Both the position numbers and the translations under genes were made by a program. Below the pieces are notes generated by a model that ran no database searches, was not told the DNA's origin, and saw only the letters and a list, made by a program, of their open reading frames with translations. Positions 58,961 through 64,000 of a stretch of 64,000 nucleotides of DNA are shown here, in pieces. The stretch lies in assembly GCF_009727055.1 (NCBI RefSeq), contig NC_052356.1:5879771-5943770 (forward strand), in the 5' to 3' direction. How positions within the stretch are numbered: the first letter of the stretch is position 1; each line of letters opens with the position of its first letter. This stretch comes from Benincasa hispida (Eukaryota; Streptophyta; Magnoliopsida; Cucurbitales; Cucurbitaceae).

Positions 58961-61900
58961 AAATCTCACTTGAACTAAAACTCTAGTTAGTGGGATGTAC
59001 ATAATATCACTATCCAAAACAACGGAGATGGTAAATAAATACAATAAACTAGGGCATCCTTATACCCATTACACATCTCCCAGTTGCCCTAGATTATACA
59101 ATGTACATGTCTCGCAGACCTAGATTCTCTAGATGACTCTCGAACACTTTAGCCAAGAGAGCCTTTGTAAATGGATCGGCAATGTTGTGCTCCGAAGTGA
59201 TCTTTGTGACAGTCACATCTCCTCATCGCACAATCTTCCGTATCAAATGATATTTCCTTTCAATATGTTTTTCTCGTTTGTGGCTGCGAGGTTCTTTAGA
59301 GTTAGCTATTGCTCCACTGTTGTCACAATATAAGGTGATAGACAAGTCCATGTTTAGAACTACTTCCAAATCACTTAGGAACATCCTGAGCCAAACTGCT
59401 TGCTTTGCTGCTTCAAAAGCAGCTACATATTCAACCTCCATAGTGGAGTCTGCAATACATCCTTGTTTGATACTACACAATACTACAACTCCCCTATTCA
59501 AGGTAAACACTAATCCTGACGTGAATTTCATAGAATCCTAGTCAATTTGGAAATCGGAGTTGGTGTATCATTTAAGGATCAAATCCTTAGACCCATTCAT
59601 GAGCTTGTAGTCCCTCGTTCTCCTAAGATACTTGAGGATATTCTTAACCTTTGTCTAGTGGTCTAACCCTGAATTGGACTGGTACTTACTGACTATTCCC
59701 ACTGCATAACAAATTTTGGCCTAGTGTAGAGCATAGTATACATTAAGTTACCCATAACTGAGGCATAGGGAATGCGTCTCATATCCTCAACTTCTTGAGT
59801 TATCTTAGGACATTATTCCTTAGAAAAGTGAACCCATGCATGAAATGTAATAAACCCTTTTTAGAGTTTTGAATCGAATATCGAGTCAACATTTTGTCGA
59901 TATAAGTTGTTTGAGACAGAGCCAACGTTCTGTTCATGCGATGCCTAATAATTTGGATTCTAAATACATACTGCGCCTCTCCAAAATCTTTCATTTGAAA
60001 TTGGACTACCAGAAATTTCTTAATATCAGCAAGGTACCCTACATCATTCCTAATGAGTAGGATATTATTCACATAATGTACTAAAAAAGTCACTTTACCG
60101 TTGATGATTTTCTTGTAGACACAAGGTTCATCAACATTTTGATCAAAACCAAAAGAATTGATCGCAGCTAATGTTCCAAGATCTGAAAGCTTGCTTCAAT
60201 CCATAAATGGATCGATTCAGTTTGCAAACTTTTTTCTTATGACCTTGGGCTATGAATCCCTTAGGTTGAGACATAAAGATGTTTACTTCAAGATTGCCAT
60301 TTAGAAGGGCAATCTAGACATCCATTTGCCATATCTCATAGTCATAATATGTGGATATAGATAAGAGAATTTCTATAGACTTAAACATAGCCATAAGAGA
60401 AAAAGTTTCTTCATAGTCAACGTCTTCCCTCTAGGCATAACCCTTTGCAACAAGTCTAACTTTAAAGGTCTGTATCTTTCTAGCTATATCTCTCTTTCTT
60501 TTATAAATCCATTTACACCCCTATGGGTTTAATCCCTCCAGGTAGATCTACACGTTCTCATACTGAATTGAAGTACATATACTCCATTTTAAGGCTTTGA
60601 CCTATTGGTCCTTATCTATGTCATTCATTATCTTTATAGAACAATAGATCCTTAATGCCATCATTTGGTATGAAAACATGAGTTTGATAGAGTAAATATG
60701 CATAAAACAGACGTTAACACAATCATTAAACACTCTAATTACACTTAATTTGAGTGATAAACATGCTAAAACACAGTTTCAATAAAATAGGATTTTAGCT
60801 TGGATACCTTTGATGATTTCCACTTACTCTTTGCTATATCCACGAAATTGACCTTCAATTTCTTTAGTAGACCACCTAGAGTATCTTCTCTACTATTCTT
60901 AGCCTTGGATTGAGTGGTGGAACTCTGAATCGAGAAGGAATTGGGAGTGGATTGGAGAGGGTTTGAGAGAAAATTTTTAGCAAAATTTTCTTTCCAAACA
61001 ACAAATTGCATGCTTCCAAAATCTGATAATTCCTGTATTTATTCAGATTACTCATGCAAGCATTAAGTAATTCAGCATTTTGACACTTCAAAATGCATTA
61101 TAGAAATGGGCTAGGTATTAATTTAGGGGAAAATCTACTATGAAAGTGGATTTTGGACAAATCCACTAAACCTAATTAATTTCTAAATTTAAAATCAAAT
61201 TTAATTTAATTTAAAACTAAATTAAATGTAATTTAAATTCAATTTCTAAAATTGAATTTCTTCTTTTAAAATTGAAATTAATTAAATTAATTAATTAAAA
61301 AAATTAATTAATTAAATAATAATTTAATATCAAATATTAAATTAATAAAACACCTAATTCAAACAGGAATCCTATTCATGTAATGGTTTAAATATTAAAC
61401 TCTTCAAATACATTCAATTTCAGTAAATTTAAACATTTAATTATATGAAATATAATTATCCAAACCATTAGTCGAATTTCAACATTTCAAATTCACTCAA
61501 TATTTTAATCCAAGGTTTAATCTTGTATGAGCTAGTAGAGGGACCTTGTGAACCTACAAATCATGAGCTCCAATGATTTGAGATTAATTGGTTAAACTCT
61601 TTAATCTGAATTAATCAATATTCTTTAACCACCGAGATATACCACTATAGTTGGATAGTTATACTCTCCTCACTGTAGATATATTTTTGTCCACTTGATT
61701 TAACTATGATCAGTAAGTCGATCCTTCACACGTTGTTCGTATTTATAGCTAAGTCAAAATTACCATTTTACCCCTGTAAATACATCTTGCCCATTAAGTC
61801 ACCACTGATCTTCTATTGAATAATTAGTTTATAGTCCAACTAATAAACCATGTCCCTCTTTATCATGATAGAGCAGTGCCCCTTTGTTCAAGACCAGAAA

Positions 61901-63296
61901 TCATTACTTAAGAGAACAACCTATCTACTAACCCTAAAATGGGTAGTAGTGAATTCCTTCTTGTAGGATTATGTCCTCAACTATCTATCCAGTTTTATCC
62001 CCAAAACGGGAGGCTTATTGAGCAGTGCTGTTGAACTACTCTCACCTATGCAGATCAAAGGATAACCCCAAATAAACAGAAGTTCATAGTGAGCTCAGGA
62101 TTAAGATCGAGTTACCCTAGGTCATCAAATTGAAATAGTCAATTTTAATAGTAAACGGTCGTTGTAAAGAAAAGTGACTATTTCATGGTCCAGTCTTATG
62201 CAAACGTCTTTTGCATAGGATGCCCCACTCGCATGTCTCCACATGAACAATTTCAGGATCACATTGTTTGTATCAGTGTATAAAGTGGGCCGCATCCATA
62301 GTATCCCCAGGATGAGATACCCAATCTCATCCATATACTTATAGACCTTTTAGGCTATATACTATAACTTGATCCTCTTTTCTATCTCTACATAAAGTTA
62401 AAGTATTCATACTATAGCCATGCGTTCATTTATTGGGTTTTATAACCGAGTATAATTTCAATAATACTTTTATTGGAATAATAGAATATGTTTCATATAT
62501 TATGAACTGCGAGTTTTAGGACATTTCCAACAGAGTTTCAGTTAAACCCAAGTAATGGTCAGATTGTGATATAATCCTTCCACTGCATCAAGGCACTCTC
62601 AATGATTGAGAAGGACGAGACTAACCTGAAGTGCTGGCTTCTTCATTAACTCTTGATGAAGGACCAGCTACATCAACAACCCTTGTTGATTCTTCAGAAG
62701 CTTCATTTAATACTAATTTGCTACGTGGTTTATGATCTCTCATGTGGTCTTACTCCAAGAATGTAGCATTTGCCGATATAAACAACTTATTTTCTTGAGG
62801 GTCATAGAACAAACCACCTCTTGTTTCCTTAGGGTAACCAATAAATTGGCATAATCTTGACGCGGTTCCAACTTCTTAGGAATTGTCACTAACACGTGTG
62901 CAGGACAACCTCAGATTCTGAAGTGAGTAAACTAGGTTTACGCCCTCTCCATAACTCGAAAGGTGTTTCAGAAACACTCTTTGAGGGAACATTATTTAAG
63001 ATGTGAAAGTCTCCACTACATACCCTCAAAACGAGCCAGGCAATTGAAGATAGCTCATCATAGAACGAACCATGTCTAACAAGGTTTTATTTCTCCTTTC
63101 TGATACACTATTCTACTGACATGTACAAGGTGCTGAAAGTTGGAATTGAATTCCATGTTCTATCATATAGTCCTGGAATTCTAAACCCATGTACTTTCTC
63201 CCCGATCAGATCGAAGTATTTTAATCGTTTTACCTAATAGGTTTTCAACTTCAGCCTTGTACTCCTTGAACTTTTCAAAGGATTCGGACTTATGTC
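58961..63296 (-). pseudogene. Ty1/copia pol (integrase to RNase H), split by a solo LTR
   Basis: In minus-strand order: integrase remnant 63296-62538 (HKSESFEKFKEYKAEVENLL, SERRNKTLLDMVRSMMS, GGLFYDPQENKLF, ending at YLGLTET with several stops). Next comes the solo LTR, then the reverse transcriptase from 60684 to about 59800 (KLNRSIYGLKQAFRSWN; catalytic YVDD replaced by YVNN in the LVHYVNNILLI segment). RNase H lies at 59531-59125 (ADSTMEVEYVA, LYCDNSGAIANS, ADPFTKAL). Multiple stops and frame shifts are present. The 3' LTR follows at 57052-58960. A family A LTR cuts the integrase at 63297. Confidence 0.85.
60685..62532 (-). mobile_element. Solo copia-type LTR with GAGTT target duplication
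   Basis: 1848 bases; on the minus strand it begins TGTTGGAAATGTCC (ending at 62532) and ends ACTCTATCA (60685). GAGTT lies directly on both sides (60680-60684 and 62533-62537). Removing the LTR and one copy restores the pol frame across ET-HVFIP, between integrase and reverse transcriptase. Its centre is an AT-rich TTAATTAA tract (61180-61340). The open frames inside it (60766-61091, 62125-62334) are not genes. Confidence 0.92.
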
Positions 63297-64000
63297 TGAA
63301 GGAAATCAGACATGAGGATTTCCATGAACAGCGGAAAGATCATTCCAAATTCCATTCGAAATTGAACACAATCAATTACAGTCACAAAATGGAAACTAAC
63401 AGGTCATGCATAATACGAAATTACAACATGCTTTAAGAAGAGATCAAGGGATAGAGTATCACACCTTTGAAGACTCATTTTTCAAACTCCCTCGATCGCT
63501 TGGTTAATCTCCAAGACAGCAATACACGAACACTCGAATACAATGACTGCAACATACACGATCAACAACCAATCACCACATGAACAACACGAACAGGCAA
63601 AAGTCACGAACCCAACGAACTCAATCGAGTAGAGTGAGGACACCACCACAATAGTTACCTTCGTATTCTTGGTGTGAGAATCCAGAAGTGTGGGCTCTAT
63701 ATGGACTTGGTTAGAAGAAGAGACTGGAGGAATAACAATCGTATAGACGATTGAGAAAGTGGGAGATGAAAAGTGTCTATCATATAGACGAATGCTCAAT
63801 CGTCTAGAAGAAGGTAGCCTATCGTATAGACAATGCCCTGCGATCGTTTAGCTATGACCAGCTGAGTGAACTATCGTATAGTGACACTCCATGATCGTTT
63901 AGTCTCTCTACTAGCTATCATTTAGTGAAACAATTTCACTTGATAGCATTCCGTGAGTTTCTTTCCGAAAGTAGCAACTCTTAATTTTTAGGAAAACCTT
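63297..64000 (-). mobile_element. Family A LTR, minus strand, runs off the window
   Basis: Starts TGAAGGAAATCAGACATGAGG, the reverse of the family A LTR end. It continues in family order ('gcatgctttaag', 'ctttgaagactc', 'ggtgtgagaatccag', 'gggagatgaaaagtgtctatc') and ends in the CGATCG-word cluster at 63740-63915. It inserted in the copia integrase after the His-Lys-Ser motif. The candidate duplication ATGTC (63292-63296) cannot be checked because the other end is outside. Confidence 0.8.

Overview
This window is plant nuclear DNA, almost certainly from a eudicot. It is AT-rich, has spliced genes with GT..AG introns, and is crowded with Ty1/copia and Ty3/gypsy LTR retrotransposons and a Mutator-like element (MULE). 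Several repeats resemble what I recall from cucurbit genomes, but the species cannot be fixed from the sequence. I see no rRNA, tRNA, CRISPR array or bacterial-type operon.

One cellular gene is intact: a plus-strand Pescadillo homologue (PES, a nucleolar 60S-ribosome assembly factor) at 47304-52809. I resolved it into 13 exons whose phases all match, giving 606 codons. Two TGGGCY-type elements lie about 240-260 bp upstream of its ATG.

Region by region: 1-481 is the 3' end of an LTR rich in the word CGATCGT(T/G)TAG. 2254-5487 is a complete 3.2-kb LTR retrotransposon with both LTRs and a perfect CTAGG target duplication, coding only for a broken gag and a protease remnant. 5685-7912 is a Tat/Ogre-like LTR on the minus strand. 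8263-12769 holds LTR debris and simple repeats. 12770-18957 is a stack of related LTRs in both orientations, and it contains a 38-bp palindrome of two Tn5/Nextera mosaic ends flanked by an identical 123-bp duplication, which is an assembly or library artefact. 18958-28546 is a decayed Athila-type gypsy element whose reverse transcriptase is split by a solo LTR (target duplication CGATA), which itself carries another LTR. 29850-30590 is a 35-bp minisatellite. About 31360-42710 may be one large MULE carrying a transposase pseudogene and a plant mobile domain (PMD) pseudogene, loaded with a gypsy LTR, a ~180-bp AT-rich tandem array and a 205-230-bp CGATCG tandem array. 43572-44247 is a probable copia LTR with a TATA box. 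After PES, 56020-64000 is a nest of copia elements in both orientations, including a solo LTR with a perfect GAGTT duplication.

Apart from PES every coding region seen is a transposon pseudogene. The broken frames include several changes that look like G-to-A, such as Trp-to-stop codons, a lost integrase catalytic Glu and a YVDD-to-YVNN change. This fits old, methylated, silenced elements. No obviously new cellular system is present. The most unusual signals are the dispersed CGATCG word arrays inside LTRs and tandem arrays, the MULE with PMD, and the Tn5 mosaic-end artefact.
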